A program made the translations under genes and the position numbers. From NCBI GenBank assembly GCA_019649035.1, contig BMAT01000127.1, forward strand, positions 170,871 through 211,345: a stretch of DNA of 40,475 bases, written 5' to 3'. The notes beneath the pieces are model-generated. The model had not been told where the DNA came from, did not search any database, and saw nothing but the letters and a program-made list of their open reading frames with translations. Positions 40,325 to 40,475 of this stretch are shown piece after piece. The DNA comes from Elysia marginata (taxonomy: Eukaryota > Mollusca > Gastropoda > Plakobranchidae). How positions within the stretch are numbered: position 1 is the first letter of the stretch; every line of letters starts with the position of its first letter.

Positions 40325-40475
40325 CTATTAAAAATAAATTTATGATCGATGTGTAGTCAAAGTGCAAAAAATTATATGAATCACATTTTTTATATGTGAC
40401 AACACACAAAATCATATGTATCCTAAGAAATTTTTAAACATTTTAAAATTTAAAGATGCAAGTAGTTAAAAATTA
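40325..40475 (-). other. Partial intron upstream of exon 1
   Basis: AT-rich intron sequence running off the window; the preceding exon is not included. Confidence 0.6.

Noticed and set aside
1..40475. CRISPR arrays, operons, phage or viral gene clusters
   Set aside because: Intron-exon structure and animal gene family throughout; repeats are microsatellites and transposon remnants, with no evenly spaced repeat-spacer pattern.

Overview
The window is AT-rich animal DNA holding the 3' part of one large, many-exon gene on the minus strand. It encodes a beta-type spectrin. I reconstructed 34 coding exons between 40324 and 2801. Every junction has GT/AG borders, the reading phase is kept throughout, and the exons join into 5,374 coding bases: about 1,790 residues ending in a TGA stop. 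The start codon, the actin-binding calponin-homology domains and the first repeats must lie beyond 40475.

Protein layout from N to C terminus: twelve complete spectrin repeats (exons 1-26), a shortened thirteenth repeat (exons 26-27), a highly charged E/K/R helix (exons 28-29), a Ser-Pro-rich linker (exons 30-31), a polybasic segment plus pleckstrin-homology domain (exons 32-33), and a short acidic tail ending in S-T-L-V, a class I PDZ-ligand pattern (exon 34). Many repeats resemble alpha-spectrin more than conventional beta-spectrin, and the last three lack the strongly conserved sequence of conventional beta repeats 15-17. I therefore favour the beta-heavy/beta-V (karst/SPTBN5-like) class, but the deciding N-terminal half is outside the window.

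The introns are full of old mobile DNA. There are reverse-transcriptase remnants of LINEs at 5695-6420 (+), 7760-9420 (-), 20280-21660 (+) and 34195-34705 (+). There is a pogo/Tigger-like transposase fragment at 9755-10000 (+), tRNA-derived SINE material at 12350-12603 (-) and 36722-36775 (-), and a TTAA-flanked piggyBac-like MITE at 30308-30604. A 131-bp near-perfect hairpin lies at 14701-14831. An unclassified repeat of about 1 kb is present twice (15650-16630 and 27450-28400). Long GAA/TTC and GTA/GCA microsatellites are also present.

The mix of alpha-like beta-heavy spectrin, tRNA-SINEs and L2/CR1-like LINEs with GCGCT-containing 3' tails suggests a marine invertebrate, probably a lophotrochozoan such as a mollusc; this is inference. 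I see no bacterial-style operon, CRISPR array, virus or toxin gene. The most unexpected items are an acidic open frame with its own stop inside one intron (24742-25041), the C-terminal PDZ-ligand pattern, the 130-residue exon with 13 Ser-Pro sites, and the hairpin and MITE structures.
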